From: JACCZX01 sp963791315
Lineage (GTDB): Bacteria > Pseudomonadota > Gammaproteobacteria > Burkholderiales > Burkholderiaceae_F
Assembly (NCBI GenBank): GCA_963791315.1
Contig: CAWBRQ010000007.1
Coordinates: 186,001 to 250,000, forward strand
Direction: 5' to 3'
Length of the DNA stretch: 64,000 nt
The notes beneath the pieces were generated by a model that saw only the letters and a program-made list of their open reading frames with translations, was not told the DNA's origin and did no database searches. Both the position numbers and the translations under genes were made by a program. This document shows positions 18,851 to 30,867 of this stretch, in pieces (position 1 is the stretch's first letter; the number at the start of each line of letters is the position of its first letter).

Positions 18851-19480
18851 TTAGAAGCGATAGCCGAGGCCCAATGTGTACGCGTCGACGTCGTACTTCG
18901 GATTGATGTTGTCCTTGCCTTCGGTACGGTCCCAATCAAAGCGCGCTTGCCACTGGGCCCCAAAGTCGAACGTGGCACCCAGACCGTAGATGAATTGACC
19001 TTTGGTTTCGCGCGCTTGCGAATTGAAGTAACTGACGGCCCCTGTCGTGTTGTTCTGTACCGCTGCGTTGCCGACGAACTTAGCTGTGACCGCCGCGTAG
19101 CCGAGCTTTGCATGCAGGCCTACCGGACCGAGCGGCGCGCGCAACAGGAGGGATAGGGCGAATGCGTCCGTGCGACCGGTTGCCTCACTTGGCAATGGCG
19201 TCGTGCCGACTGGCGGGTTCAACAGAAATCCCGGTTGGTGAGCCTCGCCGAAATTAATATACGCACCTTCCACACCGATCCAGGGTCGGAACATGTAGCC
19301 GGCGTGCACGCGCCATGCCGTGTCGCTTTCGTCGCAACTACCGCCGCCTACGGCGCAGAAATCGTTATATCGGGACACCCCAAAGCCGGCGCCGAAGTAT
19401 CCCGGGGGCGACGGTGGTTGTTGTGCCGCCGCCGTCGCCGCCGCACACGTCAAAAACGCTCCGACCAACAAGTTGCGCAT
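18851..19480 (-). CDS. Outer-membrane beta-barrel protein
   Basis: The 209-residue protein has a signal peptide (MRNLLVGAFLTCAAATAAA, cleavage near AAAQ) and alternating amphipathic strands, for example GYFGAGFGVSRYN, AWRVHAGYMFRPWIGVEGAYI and FIYGLGATFDFGAQWQARFDW. It ends in LGLGYRF with a terminal Phe, the usual sorting signal for outer-membrane barrels. It resembles the OmpA/OmpW-like small porin superfamily with eight strands. Two Cys (FCAVGGGSCDES) in an extracellular loop could form a disulfide. AGGAGCGGG precedes ATG 19480. The ligand is unknown. Confidence 0.85.
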   Translation of the reverse strand: MRNLLVGAFLTCAAATAAAQQPPSPPGYFGAGFGVSRYNDFCAVGGGSCDESDTAWRVHAGYMFRPWIGVEGAYINFGEAHQPGFLLNPPVGTTPLPSEATGRTDAFALSLLLRAPLGPVGLHAKLGYAAVTAKFVGNAAVQNNTTGAVSYFNSQARETKGQFIYGLGATFDFGAQWQARFDWDRTEGKDNINPKYDVDAYTLGLGYRF

Positions 19481-19559
19481 ACCCGCTCCTATTTAGAGTT
19501 CGGCGCAGTCTAATCAGACCTCCGGTTGCGAGCAACGGCAACCGTACAATGTTTACGTC

Positions 19560-20480
19560 ATGTCGTATTCGTCACTTATCGGTCGATTGACCTCGGCACT
19601 TGTGTGCTGTGCGCTGCTACCGTTGCTGTGGGTTGGCGACACCTATGCGCAAAACAATGACCGGCGCGGGTTCTTGTGGGAAGTGCGCAAAGGCAAGCAA
19701 ACTGCCTGGCTGTTGGGCACGATTCACGTCGGCCGCCCCGAGTTTTATCCGTTGCCGGTGTCGCGCTTGTCCCCGATAAAGCGTGCCGAAGCGATCGTGC
19801 TGGAGGCTGATGTTTCAGATACCTCACGGGCGATCGCGGCGACACAGAAATACGCGCAGTATCCGGACGGAACTCCCGGTCTTGAGACTCGACTGACTCC
19901 CGAGCTGCGACAGCGCGTCGAGGCTCTGTTGGCACGTAATCAGCTCGATCCAGCGCCGATGATGCGGATGAAGCCGTGGATGCTTGCCAACGTGCTTGCC
20001 CTGTTTGAGGCGGCGCAGGCGGGATATGTACCCGGGTTGTCGGTTGAGGCGTACCTGCTGCGCGTGGCAAAAACCGACAGCAAACCCATTCTTGAATTCG
20101 AAGGCATCGAGCAGCAGTTCGAGCTCTACGAAAAGGCGCCTTGGGCAACGCAGGTCTCCTTTCTGGAGGAGGCGATCAAGGCAGTCGAGTCGCGTAGCGC
20201 ACGACGCGAGTTGAATCGGATCGTGCAGGCGTGGGAAACGGCGGATCGGGGCTCGCTCGAGCGCCTGCTCGTTGAGATGCGTGCGCAGTCGTCGGTAGGC
20301 TCGCGCTTCACCGTCGACACAATATTGCTAGGCCGCCATCCGCAGATGGTGAGCAAAATCGAGACGATGATGGCGGGCGGCAAGCCGTACGTGTTCGCGG
20401 TCGGTGCGCTGCATCTGGTGGGCCCGCAAGGGCTGGTCGAGTCGCTGCGTGCGCGCGGATACACGCTGACTGAACTTTGA
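19560..20480 (+). CDS. TraB/GumN family protein
   Basis: This 306-residue protein has a signal peptide (hydrophobic LVCCALLPLLWVG, cleavage near YAQ) and the two TraB/GumN signatures. These are WLLGTIHVGRPEFYPLP near residue 50 and FAVGALHLVGPQGLVESL near residue 280. The GxxH motifs are shared with Tiki-type metalloproteases, but most bacterial members have no proven activity. It is likely periplasmic or outer-membrane associated. It is divergent from the barrel gene with 79 nt between the starts. Confidence 0.88.
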   Translation: MSYSSLIGRLTSALVCCALLPLLWVGDTYAQNNDRRGFLWEVRKGKQTAWLLGTIHVGRPEFYPLPVSRLSPIKRAEAIVLEADVSDTSRAIAATQKYAQYPDGTPGLETRLTPELRQRVEALLARNQLDPAPMMRMKPWMLANVLALFEAAQAGYVPGLSVEAYLLRVAKTDSKPILEFEGIEQQFELYEKAPWATQVSFLEEAIKAVESRSARRELNRIVQAWETADRGSLERLLVEMRAQSSVGSRFTVDTILLGRHPQMVSKIETMMAGGKPYVFAVGALHLVGPQGLVESLRARGYTLTEL

Positions 20481-20496
20481 CGGCGCCTGCGCCGCG

Positions 20497-21336
20497 TTAT
20501 GAGTTCGTTGCTTCGCGCGCCTGCGGCCAAAACACGTAGGCGTCCATCGCCAGTACATCGCTGTCGACTCCTGCGTCAAGACGCTCGACGCGCGGGCCCT
20601 GCCCGTCCGCCCCTGAAGCCGCGCCGAACGCGACAAACAGCGGCATGAAATGCTCGGGAGTCGGATGTGCGCGCAGGGCCTGCGGCGCGAGCTCGCGCCA
20701 GCGCACCAGCCGCGCGCGATCGTTCTGTAGCAGAGCGTCGGCGATCCACTCGCGAAACTCGACAACGTAAGGCTCAGCCGCACCGTCAGCCACTGCCCTC
20801 GAACCTCTTTGGCGCACACCGGCCATCCAATCGCGCAGGTTGTGCGTCATGTGTCCTGAGCCAATGACCAACACGCCGTCACGAAGAAGCGGCGCCAGCG
20901 CCTCGCCTACACGCAAGTGATGCGCGGCATCGAGCGAAGGTTGGATCGATACCTGCGCTACTGGCACGTCGGCATTCGGAAACATGCGACGCAGCGGCAC
21001 CCATGCACCGTGGTCGAGTCCTCGGCACGCATTGGCGGTCGCGGTTAGGCCGCTCGACTGCAGCAACTGGATTGCGCGCTCGGCGACGTCAGGCGCCCCC
21101 GGTACCGGGTAGGTGATCTTGTAGAGCTCCGGTGGGAATCCACCGAAGTCGTGAATCGTCTCGGGTTGCCGCGCTGTAGAGAGCATTGGCAACTCGGTTT
21201 CCCAGTGGGCCGATGCGATCAGCACTGCCGACGGCCGCGGCAGCGTGCGGCCGAGTTCAGCCCACACGTCTCCCGCGCGTCCGGCATTGATCGCATGCAT
21301 CGGCGAGCCGTGCGAGACGAAGACTGTCGGCAACAT
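20497..21336 (-). CDS. LigB-type extradiol dioxygenase (DODA / YgiD-like)
   Basis: The 279-residue protein begins MLPTVFVSHGSPMHAI, with the iron/zinc-ligand His of the class III extradiol dioxygenase family. It continues with IASAHWET, then LDHGAWVPLRRMFP and VLVIGSGHMTHNLRDW, all typical of 4,5-DOPA dioxygenase-like YgiD. These use a non-heme metal to cleave catechols. It starts 2 nt after the GST stop, and because of the frame break in GST it appears fused to it in one open frame; that fusion is not real. It is the last gene of the DoxX-GST-dioxygenase operon. Confidence 0.9.
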   Translation of the reverse strand: MLPTVFVSHGSPMHAINAGRAGDVWAELGRTLPRPSAVLIASAHWETELPMLSTARQPETIHDFGGFPPELYKITYPVPGAPDVAERAIQLLQSSGLTATANACRGLDHGAWVPLRRMFPNADVPVAQVSIQPSLDAAHHLRVGEALAPLLRDGVLVIGSGHMTHNLRDWMAGVRQRGSRAVADGAAEPYVVEFREWIADALLQNDRARLVRWRELAPQALRAHPTPEHFMPLFVAFGAASGADGQGPRVERLDAGVDSDVLAMDAYVFWPQAREATNS

Positions 21337-21338
21337 CG

Positions 21339-21948
21339 TTACTTCACCAGCCCTTCGGCTTTCAGTGCCTCCTGCACGTGCGGGCGCGCCGCGATACGTT
21401 TCATATAGCTTTGCAACACCGGCCAGCGAGCCATATCGATGCCGGTCGATTTTGCCCAATTCGTGACGGTAAACAGGTAGGCGTCGGCCACCGTGAAACG
21501 TCGACCCTGTCAGGTACTCCTTGTCGCCGAGTTGCTGCGCAATCCATTCATAGCGTTTGCCGAGTTTGTCGCGCTGCTTGGCCTTGACGTCGTCGGGCGT
21601 GCTCGGATCGAACATCGGCGAATACTGTTTATGCACCTCGGTTGAAATGAAGTTGAGCCACTCCTGCAGCTGGTAGCGCGCGAACGTCCCATTCGCCGGC
21701 GCCAGTTTTGTGGCAGGCGCCTGGTCGGCAACGTACTGCACGATTGCGGGGCCTTCGGTCAGACGGGAGCCGTCGTCGAGCTCGAGCACCGGCACGTAAC
21801 CTTTCGGGTTGATCGCATAGAAGTCGCCACCTCCGTCGATCTGGTGAGCCTTCAGGTTGACCTTGATCGGCGTGAATGCGAGGCCAGATTCGCGCAGCAC
21901 GATGTGAGGTGACAGCGAGCAGGCGCCCGGCGAAAAGTAAAGTTTCAT
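21339..21948 (-). pseudogene. Glutathione S-transferase, one frame break
   Basis: The protein begins MKLYFSPGACSLSPHIVLRE, the typical thioredoxin-fold start of beta-class GST (YfcG/GstA-like) with the CSLS motif, and continues with NPKGYVPVLELDDG and LTEGPAIVQYVAD. After TGSTF the frame is lost. In the next frame it continues TVADAYLFTVTNWAK, then MARWPVLQSYMKRI and ARPHVQEALKAEGLVK, the normal C-terminal helical domain. The interval is 203 codons plus 1 nt. Removing one A from AAA at 21496-21498 gives an intact 202-residue GST. One extra base is thus the only defect. Confidence 0.85.
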
Positions 21949-21980
21949 TGCAAATCCTTTGCTGATCCGTTGTTGATCTA

Positions 21981-22409
21981 TCAAGCCGTACGCAACTGCG
22001 CACCGGGTTTGGAACTTAAGACAGTCGACAGCGAAAACGCACCGCTACCCAACAGGGCTTGCGCGAGCGCGGCAACCGTCAGGAACGCCGGATACTCCCA
22101 GCCGCCATTCGGCGCGGTGAACAACCAACCGTTGGACGCGTGCGCCCATGTCGCGCCTAGCAACACCGGTATTAGCAGCGCAGCGACCCAGCGAGTTCCG
22201 ATGCCGAGTATCAGCAGCACGCCGCCCACCAGCTCGGCGCCGATGGTCACGTACGCCAACATGCCGGGCAGCCCGATCGATTCGAAAAACTGCACCGTGC
22301 CGGGCAACGTAAATACAAATACTTTCAGTAATGCGTGCGCAATGAACATTGCACCGAGTGCTATTCGTAGCGTGAAGGCTGCATAAGGTGCTGTGCGGGC
22401 GTCGATCAT
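21981..22409 (-). CDS. DoxX family membrane protein
   Basis: The 142-residue protein has four predicted membrane segments: FTLRIALGAMFIAHALL, GMLAYVTIGAELVGGVLLI, WVAALLIPVLLGATWAH and FLTVAALAQALLG. The pattern RIALGAMFIAHALLK followed by FFESIGLPG is typical of DoxX/YphA-like proteins. These occur with dioxygenases, GSTs and pirins and may take part in redox protection at the membrane. GGAGA precedes ATG 22409. It leads the DoxX-GST-dioxygenase operon and is divergent from the LysR gene. Confidence 0.88.
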   Translation of the reverse strand: MIDARTAPYAAFTLRIALGAMFIAHALLKVFVFTLPGTVQFFESIGLPGMLAYVTIGAELVGGVLLILGIGTRWVAALLIPVLLGATWAHASNGWLFTAPNGGWEYPAFLTVAALAQALLGSGAFSLSTVLSSKPGAQLRTA

Positions 22410-22517
22410 CGATTTCTCCTTGGGTTCGTGACTCGCAATCAATGTAGGCGCGCGCTAGCGACGAGACAAAGGGGACGGCGCGCAAATGTTCATCCCGAAA
22501 TACGGGAGAATCGCGCC

Positions 22518-23420
22518 ATGGATCGCTGGTCCGCGATGCAATCGTTTGTGCGCGTAGTCGAAAGCGGCAGCTTCGTCGCGGCCGCCGAACGTCTAGGCAC
22601 GTCAACTTCGTCGCTGTCGCGACAGATCGCGGATCTGGAGCAGCACCTTGGGGCGCGCCTCCTAAATCGCACAACGCGCCGGCTTTCGCTGACCGAAAGC
22701 GGCCAGGCGTTCTATGAACGCTCGGTCGCGCTGTTAAGCGACCTCGCCGAGGCGGAGGCGCTCGTCGGTCAATCGGCGGTCTCGCCGCGCGGCACTTTGC
22801 GCCTGACGTGCTCGTACAACATGGCCGAGAAACGGGTGGCCCCGGCGATCGCCGCGTTTGTCGAGCACTATCCGGACGTCAAGTTCGACGTCGTCGTGTC
22901 CGACCGGATGATCGATTTGATCGATGAGGGTTTCGACCTCGCGATCCGTGTCGGGCAAGTGGGGAGCGACCGCCTGGTAGCGCGCCGCCTCGGGTCGATG
23001 CAGCTTATCGCGTGCGCTTCCGCTGACTATCTGAAACGACGCGGCAGTCCGGCGGCACCCGCAGACCTGGTCAGGCATAACGTGTTGACGTACGCATACG
23101 CGAGTGCACCGCGCAGTTGGCGCTTTACCGATTCCACCGGGCAACCACATGACGTACGCGTGAGCGGCAGCCTGCACGCGAATAGCGGTGACGCTCTCGT
23201 GGCGGCCGCGATCGCCGGGCTCGGGATCGTGTGCGAGCCCGACTTCCTGGTCGGTGATGCCATCGACCAGGGCCGGTTGGTACGCCTGATGCCGGGCTTC
23301 GACGCTAGCCGTGGGGAGATTTGGGCGGTTTACCCGAGCCACCGGCACCTGTCGCTGAAAGTGCGGCTGTTCGTCGATCACGTTAAAAGCTGGTTCGACG
23401 AGAGCAACAAGACCAACTAG
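22518..23420 (+). CDS. LysR-type transcriptional regulator
   Basis: The 300-residue protein has the N-terminal winged HTH of LysR proteins (SFVRVVESGSFVAAAERL, then SSLSRQIADLEQHLGARLL and RLSLTESGQAFYERS) and a C-terminal periplasmic-binding-like effector domain (FDLAIRVGQVGSDRLVARRL). It is divergently oriented to the DoxX-GST-dioxygenase operon with 108 nt between the starts, the usual arrangement for a regulator and its target. The effector is unknown; an aromatic or electrophile signal is a guess from the target genes. Confidence 0.93.
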   Translation: MDRWSAMQSFVRVVESGSFVAAAERLGTSTSSLSRQIADLEQHLGARLLNRTTRRLSLTESGQAFYERSVALLSDLAEAEALVGQSAVSPRGTLRLTCSYNMAEKRVAPAIAAFVEHYPDVKFDVVVSDRMIDLIDEGFDLAIRVGQVGSDRLVARRLGSMQLIACASADYLKRRGSPAAPADLVRHNVLTYAYASAPRSWRFTDSTGQPHDVRVSGSLHANSGDALVAAAIAGLGIVCEPDFLVGDAIDQGRLVRLMPGFDASRGEIWAVYPSHRHLSLKVRLFVDHVKSWFDESNKTN

Positions 23421-23442
23421 TCGCGCGCCTCTAACAGCCGGG

Positions 23443-23482
23443 TTGACTGCCGAGGTCGCGTCTGAAATAGTACGAACGTTCG
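23443..23482 (+). promoter_or_regulatory. Promoter and likely TetR operator of the beta-oxidation cluster
   Basis: A sigma-70-like promoter reads TTGACT (23443-23448), 17 nt, AATAGT (23466-23471). Immediately downstream and touching the -10 box is the perfect palindrome CGAACGTTCG (23473-23482), a typical TetR-family operator core. Binding there would block transcription of the TetR gene and the genes behind it. Confidence 0.65.
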
Positions 23483-23500
23483 ATTTTTAATTCCCCCTGC

Positions 23501-24136
23501 ATGTCAAATTCCGTCTCTCATGCGTCGCTCGCGACGCCACCGCGCAAGGGAGAAATGACGCGCGCGGCAATCGTCGAAGCTGCGCTTCTGGCCGCGAGCC
23601 GCGATGGGCTTGAAGGCCTGACGATCGGCACGCTCGCCGATTCGATGCAGATGAGCAAGAGTGGCGTATTCGCACACTTCGGCTCGCGCGAAGAGCTGCA
23701 GCTCGCAGTGCTGAAAGCGTACGTGCAGCGGTTTGTCGACGAAGTGCTGAGGCCTGCCGTGACGAAGCCACGCGGATTGCCACGGCTCGAAGCGATTTTG
23801 GAGCGCTGGGTTGCATTTTTGGCGCGCGAGATGACACGCGGCTGCATCATGATCGCTGGCGCGGTCGAATACGACGATGTCCCCGGCCCGCTGCGTGACG
23901 AGATGGTCGCGATCATTGCCGGCTGGAAGCGCGAACTGATCAAGACGATCCGGCAGGCGGTGTCCGAAGGTCATTTGAAGGCGCGCGTCGACGCGCAGCA
24001 GCTCGTCTTTGAAATCTACGGCCTGATGCTCGCGATGCATCAGGATGCCCGCTTGCTGCGTTCGGCCGACAGCGCCAAGCGCGCCCGCACCGGTCTGCGC
24101 CGATTGATCGATGCGGTGCGCCGCACGAAGAACTAG
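23501..24136 (+). CDS. TetR family regulator of the beta-oxidation cluster
   Basis: The 211-residue protein has a TetR HTH near residues 30-60 (LEGLTIGTLADSMQMSKSG followed by VFAHFGSREEL) and an all-helical C-terminal ligand domain with GCIMIAGAVEYDD and LVFEIYGLMLAMHQDARL. It is the first gene of a run of same-strand fatty-acid genes, 12 nt before the acyl-CoA dehydrogenase, so it probably autoregulates and controls them. An acyl-CoA ligand is inferred from the context. Confidence 0.9.
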   Translation: MSNSVSHASLATPPRKGEMTRAAIVEAALLAASRDGLEGLTIGTLADSMQMSKSGVFAHFGSREELQLAVLKAYVQRFVDEVLRPAVTKPRGLPRLEAILERWVAFLAREMTRGCIMIAGAVEYDDVPGPLRDEMVAIIAGWKRELIKTIRQAVSEGHLKARVDAQQLVFEIYGLMLAMHQDARLLRSADSAKRARTGLRRLIDAVRRTKN

Positions 24137-24148
24137 GAGAAGTCTGCA

Positions 24149-25959
24149 ATGCCGATTTACAAAGCCCCATTGCGCGACCAGCAATTCGTGATCCACGAGG
24201 TGCTCGGCGCTGTCGACATGTTGAAGGCGCTGCCGCGTTATGCCGACCTCGATGCCGACACGATGAATCAGGTAGTCGAGGAAGCCGGCAAGTTTTGCGA
24301 GGAGTTTTTGCTGCCGGTCAATCAGTCGGGCGATGCCGAAGGGTGCACGTACGACGTTGCCACGCATTCGGTGAAAACACCGCGCGGATTCAGGCAGGCC
24401 TATGAAGCTTTTTGTGCGGCTGGTTGGCCGGGCCTGGCGGGGGAAACCGAATACGGCGGCCAGGGCCTGCCGCATCTGCTGCAGATTGCGTTTTACGAGA
24501 TGCAGTATTCGACCAATCAGGCTTGGGCGATGTATCCGGGTCTGACGATCGGTGCCAGCGAATGCCTGCTTCTGCACGGCAGTGACGAGCAAAAGAATTT
24601 GTACTTGCCGAAACTCACTAGCGGGCAATGGAGCGGCACGATGTGCCTGACGGAGCCGCACTGCGGCACCGACCTCGGCATGTTGCGCACGAGGGCAGAG
24701 CCGCAGGCTGACGGCAGCTACCGTCTGACCGGCGCGAAAATTTTCATTTCGTCGGGCGAGCACGATCTGACCGAGAACATCGTCCACCTCGTGCTGGCGC
24801 GATTACCGGATGCGCCGCAGGGAACAAAGGGCATCTCACTGTTCATTGTTCCGAAGTTCTTGCCTGAAGGTGTCGGTGCGGATGCAAGGCTCGGCGCGCG
24901 TAATGCGATCTACTGCGGCGGCATCGAACACAAGATGGGCATTCACGGCAACGCGACGTGCCAGATAAATTTAGAGGGCGCAACGGGCTGGTTGATCGGT
25001 CAACCGAACAAGGGCCTTAATGCAATGTTCACGATGATGAACGGCGCGCGACTCGGGGTTGGCGTTCAGGGACTAGGCTTGAATGAAATCGCGTATCAAA
25101 ACGCCGCCGCGTATGCAAAGGAACGCATTCAGGGCCGCTCGCTCTCCGGCGTCAAGGCGCCCGATAAGCCGGCCGATCCGATCATCGTGCACGCCGACGT
25201 GCGACGGATGCTGTTGACGGCGCGTGCCTATGCCGAAGGCGGTCGCGTCTTTGCTTACTGGGTCGCGCTCATGGCCGACCTGCAGTTTCATCATCCCGAC
25301 GAGCAGCAGAAGAAATTTGCCGGCGACATGATGGCGCTGATGACGCCTATCGTGAAGGCGTTTATGACCGACAACGGCTTTGCGTGCGCGTCCGACTGCC
25401 TTGGCGTGTTGGGTGGCCACGGCTACATCCGCGAATGGGGCATGGAGCAGTTCGTTCGCGATGCACGCATCAACATGATTTACGAGGGCACCAACACGAT
25501 CCAGTCGCTCGACCTGCTCGGACGCAAGGTGTTGATGGATAACGGCGCGCGACTGAAAGCTTTCGGCAAATTGATCACCGACTTCATTGATGAAAACGGC
25601 ACCGCGAGCGAGATGAGCGAGTTCGTGACGCCGTTGGCAGACCTCGGCGACGAGGTCACGAAGCTAACCACCGAGATCGGCATGAAGGCGTTTGCCAACC
25701 CGGACGAAGCCGGCGGTGCGGCCGTCGACTATCTGCGCATCGTCGGACACCTTGTGTATGCATACTTCTGGGCGCGCATGGCGAAGGTGGCGCTGGTGCG
25801 CATCAAGGCTGACGGCGATCGTGTGGATCCGTTTTATCGCAACAAGTTGATGGTGGCGCGCTTTTACTTCGAGCGGCTGTTGCCGGAAACCGCGTCGCGC
25901 ATTCGATCGGCGCGCTCGGGTGTGAAGAATTTGATGGAACTGCCGGCGGAGAGTTTTTG

Positions 25960-25960
<1 letters not shown>
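24149..25960 (+). CDS. Acyl-CoA dehydrogenase (long form, beta-oxidation)
   Basis: The 603-residue flavoprotein is predicted to introduce the first double bond in acyl-CoA. Its length and the N-terminal MPIYKAPLRDQQFVIHEVL match the long acyl-CoA dehydrogenases of Burkholderia and Pseudomonas (AcdA/DmdC-like). Motifs are GTMCLTEPHCGTDLG (FAD/substrate site), GGHGYIREWGMEQFVRDARI and MIYEGTNTIQSLDLLGRK, with the catalytic Glu in YEGTN. The C-terminal extension (about 480-603) is helical and usual for this subgroup. AGGAGA precedes the ATG. The stop overlaps the start of the next gene (TGATG). Confidence 0.93.
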
Positions 25961-28389
<2,429 letters not shown>

Positions 28390-28390
28390 G

Positions 28391-29587
28391 ATGAAACAAG
28401 TTCAAGACGCCTACATCGTCGCTGCGACGCGTACACCGATCGGTAAAGCGCCACGGGGGATGTTCCGCAACACACGGCCTGACGATTTGCTGGTTTCCGC
28501 GATCCGCTCGGTGATGTCGCAAGTTCCAAGCCTTGATCCGAAAGCAGTCGAAGACGCGATCGTCGGCTGCGCCTTTCCCGAAGCGCAGCAGGGGCTAAAC
28601 ATGGCGCGCAACGCAGTGTTGCTGGCCGGGTTGCCGAACTCGACGGGCGGCGTGACGATCAATCGCTTCTGCTCGTCCGGGCTGAACGCGGTCGCGATGG
28701 CAGCCGATCGCATCCGAGTCGGCGAGGCCGACGTGATGCTTGCCGGCGGCTCGGAGTCAATGAGCATGGTTCCGATGGGCGGTAATACGCCGTCGTTCAA
28801 CGCGCGCATCTTCGAAACAGACGAGAACGTCGGAATTGCCTACGGCATGGGGTTGACGGCTGAAAAGGTCGCCGCGCAGTGGAAGGTGACGCGCGAGATG
28901 CAGGATAGATTTGCATACGAGTCGCATCAGAAAGCAATCGCGGCGCAAAAGGCTGGTTTGTTCGCCGACGAGATGACGACGATCGAGATTCTGGAAAAAT
29001 TTCCGCACTTGGGCACGCAGGAGCTCGACGTTCGCACTCGCTCGGTCAGCCTCGACGAGGGCCCGCGAGCAGATACGAATCTCGATGCGCTCGCCAAGCT
29101 GCGCCCGGTGTTTGCCGCCAAGGGCAGCGTTACCGCAGGCAACAGCTCGCAAACGTCTGATGGTGCCGGTGCATTGATTCTGGCTTCAGAGCGAGCCGTC
29201 AAGCAGTTCAACCTGACACCGCTCGTGCGCTTCGTCAGCTTTGCGATTCGCGGCGTGCCGCCTGAAATCATGGGCATCGGTCCGAAGGAAGCGATACCGG
29301 TCGCGTTGAAGTTGGCGGGCATTAAGAAGGAAGACGTGGGTTGGATCGAGTTAAATGAGGCATTCGCTGCACAGGCGGTGGCCGTTATCAATGATCTCGG
29401 TCTGGACACCGGCAAAGTCAATCCGATGGGCGGGGCGATTGCACTCGGCCACCCGCTCGGCGCGACCGGTGCGATACGCTCTGCTACCGTCGTGCATGGA
29501 ATGCGACGGAACAACCTTAAATACGGCATGGTCACGATGTGCGTCGGCACTGGAATGGGCGCCGCGGGAATCTTTGAACGTGTGTAG
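28391..29587 (+). CDS. Acetyl-CoA acyltransferase (thiolase)
   Basis: The 398-residue thiolase closes the beta-oxidation cycle by cleaving 3-ketoacyl-CoA. All active-site motifs are present: the nucleophile Cys in INRFCSSGLNAVAMA (near residue 93), NEAFAAQAVAV, the His in GGAIALGHPLGATGA, and the second Cys in TMCVGTGMGAAGIF near the end. It is FadA-like in function, but the sequence fits the thiolases paired with reversed-order dehydrogenase/hydratase proteins. Confidence 0.95.
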   Translation: MKQVQDAYIVAATRTPIGKAPRGMFRNTRPDDLLVSAIRSVMSQVPSLDPKAVEDAIVGCAFPEAQQGLNMARNAVLLAGLPNSTGGVTINRFCSSGLNAVAMAADRIRVGEADVMLAGGSESMSMVPMGGNTPSFNARIFETDENVGIAYGMGLTAEKVAAQWKVTREMQDRFAYESHQKAIAAQKAGLFADEMTTIEILEKFPHLGTQELDVRTRSVSLDEGPRADTNLDALAKLRPVFAAKGSVTAGNSSQTSDGAGALILASERAVKQFNLTPLVRFVSFAIRGVPPEIMGIGPKEAIPVALKLAGIKKEDVGWIELNEAFAAQAVAVINDLGLDTGKVNPMGGAIALGHPLGATGAIRSATVVHGMRRNNLKYGMVTMCVGTGMGAAGIFERV

Positions 29588-29596
29588 GCGCGCCTG

Positions 29597-30070
29597 ATGG
29601 GGGTCGCAGAACGCTTCTATGAAGCTTTCACTGTGCGCGACCACTACACGATGGGCTTGTTGTACGCCGAGCACGCTACGTTCAGCGACCCTGTGTTTCA
29701 GTTGTTGAATGCGAAAGGCACTCGGTTGATGTGGCAGATGCTGCTGTCGCGCGCTGAAGATGATTTCGCCATCGACGCAGACATTCTTGAAGACGGTCCG
29801 TCGCGTGCGCGCGTGAATTGGGTGGCGCAATACACGTTCTCTGCCACTGGGAGACCGGTGAAGAATCATGTAACGACGGACATGCAACTGGTCGCCGGCA
29901 AGATCGTGCGGCAGGTAGACAGTTTCAATCTGTGGCGCTGGTCTTCGCAGGCGCTGGGCGCGAAGGGCTCGCTGCTGGGTTGGTCACCGTTTGTTCGCAA
30001 CAAAATCCGTGCGCAGGCATCGGCGGCGCTACGCGACTTTGCGCGCAAAGCCGCTCCGGATTCACGATAG
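29597..30070 (+). CDS. NTF2-like / SnoaL-like protein
   Basis: This 157-residue protein begins VAERFYEAFTVRDHYTMGLLY, a typical helical start of the NTF2-like fold, followed by HATFSDPVFQLLNAKG and NHVTTDMQLVAGKIVRQVD. The fold forms a small cavity used by ketosteroid isomerases, cyclases or ligand-binding proteins. No catalytic residues can be assigned. Its place inside the beta-oxidation cluster suggests a role on acyl-CoA intermediates; that is inference. Confidence 0.75.
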   Translation: MGVAERFYEAFTVRDHYTMGLLYAEHATFSDPVFQLLNAKGTRLMWQMLLSRAEDDFAIDADILEDGPSRARVNWVAQYTFSATGRPVKNHVTTDMQLVAGKIVRQVDSFNLWRWSSQALGAKGSLLGWSPFVRNKIRAQASAALRDFARKAAPDSR

Positions 30071-30085
30071 GCGGCCGGGCCCGCG

Positions 30086-30850
30086 ATGAGCGTCGTAAGT
30101 ACGACCAGCAATGGCGTGGCGCGCATTCAGATCGCGCGGCCAGAAAAGAAAAACGCCATTACGGCAGCGATGTATCAGGCAATGGCCGATGCGCTCGCCA
30201 CTGCACAAAATGATCCTGCGGCGCGCGCGATACTGATCCACGGCCACAAAGACATTTTCACCGCCGGCAACGACCTTGAAGACTTCATGAAGAACCCGCC
30301 GGCGGACATGAACGCGCCGGTATTTCAGTTCATGCAAGCGCTTGGCTATGCAGAGAAGCCCGTGGTCGCCGCGGTGAACGGCGCTGCGGTCGGCATTGGC
30401 ACGACGATGTTGATGCACTGTGACCTGGTTTACTGCGCCGACAATTCCGTGTTCACGATGCCGTTCGTGTCGCTGGGTCTATGCCCCGAATTTGCATCGA
30501 GCCTCTTGATTCCGCTTAACGCCGGTTATCACAAGGCGGTGGAGAAGCTTCTGCTGGCAGAGCCGATCAGCGCCGGCGAAGCGGTCGAAATGAAAATCGT
30601 CAACCGGATGCTGCCGTCGGACGATGTTCTTGACTTTGCGGTCAAGCAGGCTGAACGCTTCAATCAACTGCCGCCGGCTTCGGTGCGCGCGACCAAGCGA
30701 TTGTTGCGCTCGGGATGGAAGTCAGTTACCGAAAGGGTCATCGCCGATGAGGCTAACGCGTTCGGGCAGATGTTGCGCAGCCCAGAGGCAAAGGAAGCGT
30801 TCACGGCATTTTTTGAACGCAGGAAGCCGGACTTTTCGAAGTTTGCTTGA
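30086..30850 (+). CDS. Enoyl-CoA hydratase/isomerase family protein
   Basis: The 254-residue crotonase has the CoA-binding start IQIARPEKKNAITAAM, the oxyanion-hole segments FTAGNDLEDFM and AVNGAAVGIGTTMLM, and a late AVEKLLLAEPI. The first catalytic Glu of hydratases (in the usual PE pair) is replaced by Phe (MPFVSLGLCPE), while the second, in VEKLLLAE, is kept. Retention of only one Glu is typical of delta3,delta2-enoyl-CoA isomerases, so this may help degrade unsaturated fatty acids. That function is inferred, not shown. Confidence 0.85.
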   Translation: MSVVSTTSNGVARIQIARPEKKNAITAAMYQAMADALATAQNDPAARAILIHGHKDIFTAGNDLEDFMKNPPADMNAPVFQFMQALGYAEKPVVAAVNGAAVGIGTTMLMHCDLVYCADNSVFTMPFVSLGLCPEFASSLLIPLNAGYHKAVEKLLLAEPISAGEAVEMKIVNRMLPSDDVLDFAVKQAERFNQLPPASVRATKRLLRSGWKSVTERVIADEANAFGQMLRSPEAKEAFTAFFERRKPDFSKFA

Positions 30851-30867
30851 TCTCTAATCGAACGACG

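Noticed and set aside
20497..21984. One 495-codon open frame that looks like a GST-dioxygenase fusion protein
   Set aside because: The GST C-terminal domain lies in the next frame and ends at a stop 2 nt before a normal dioxygenase start. The fusion only appears because of the extra base in GST.
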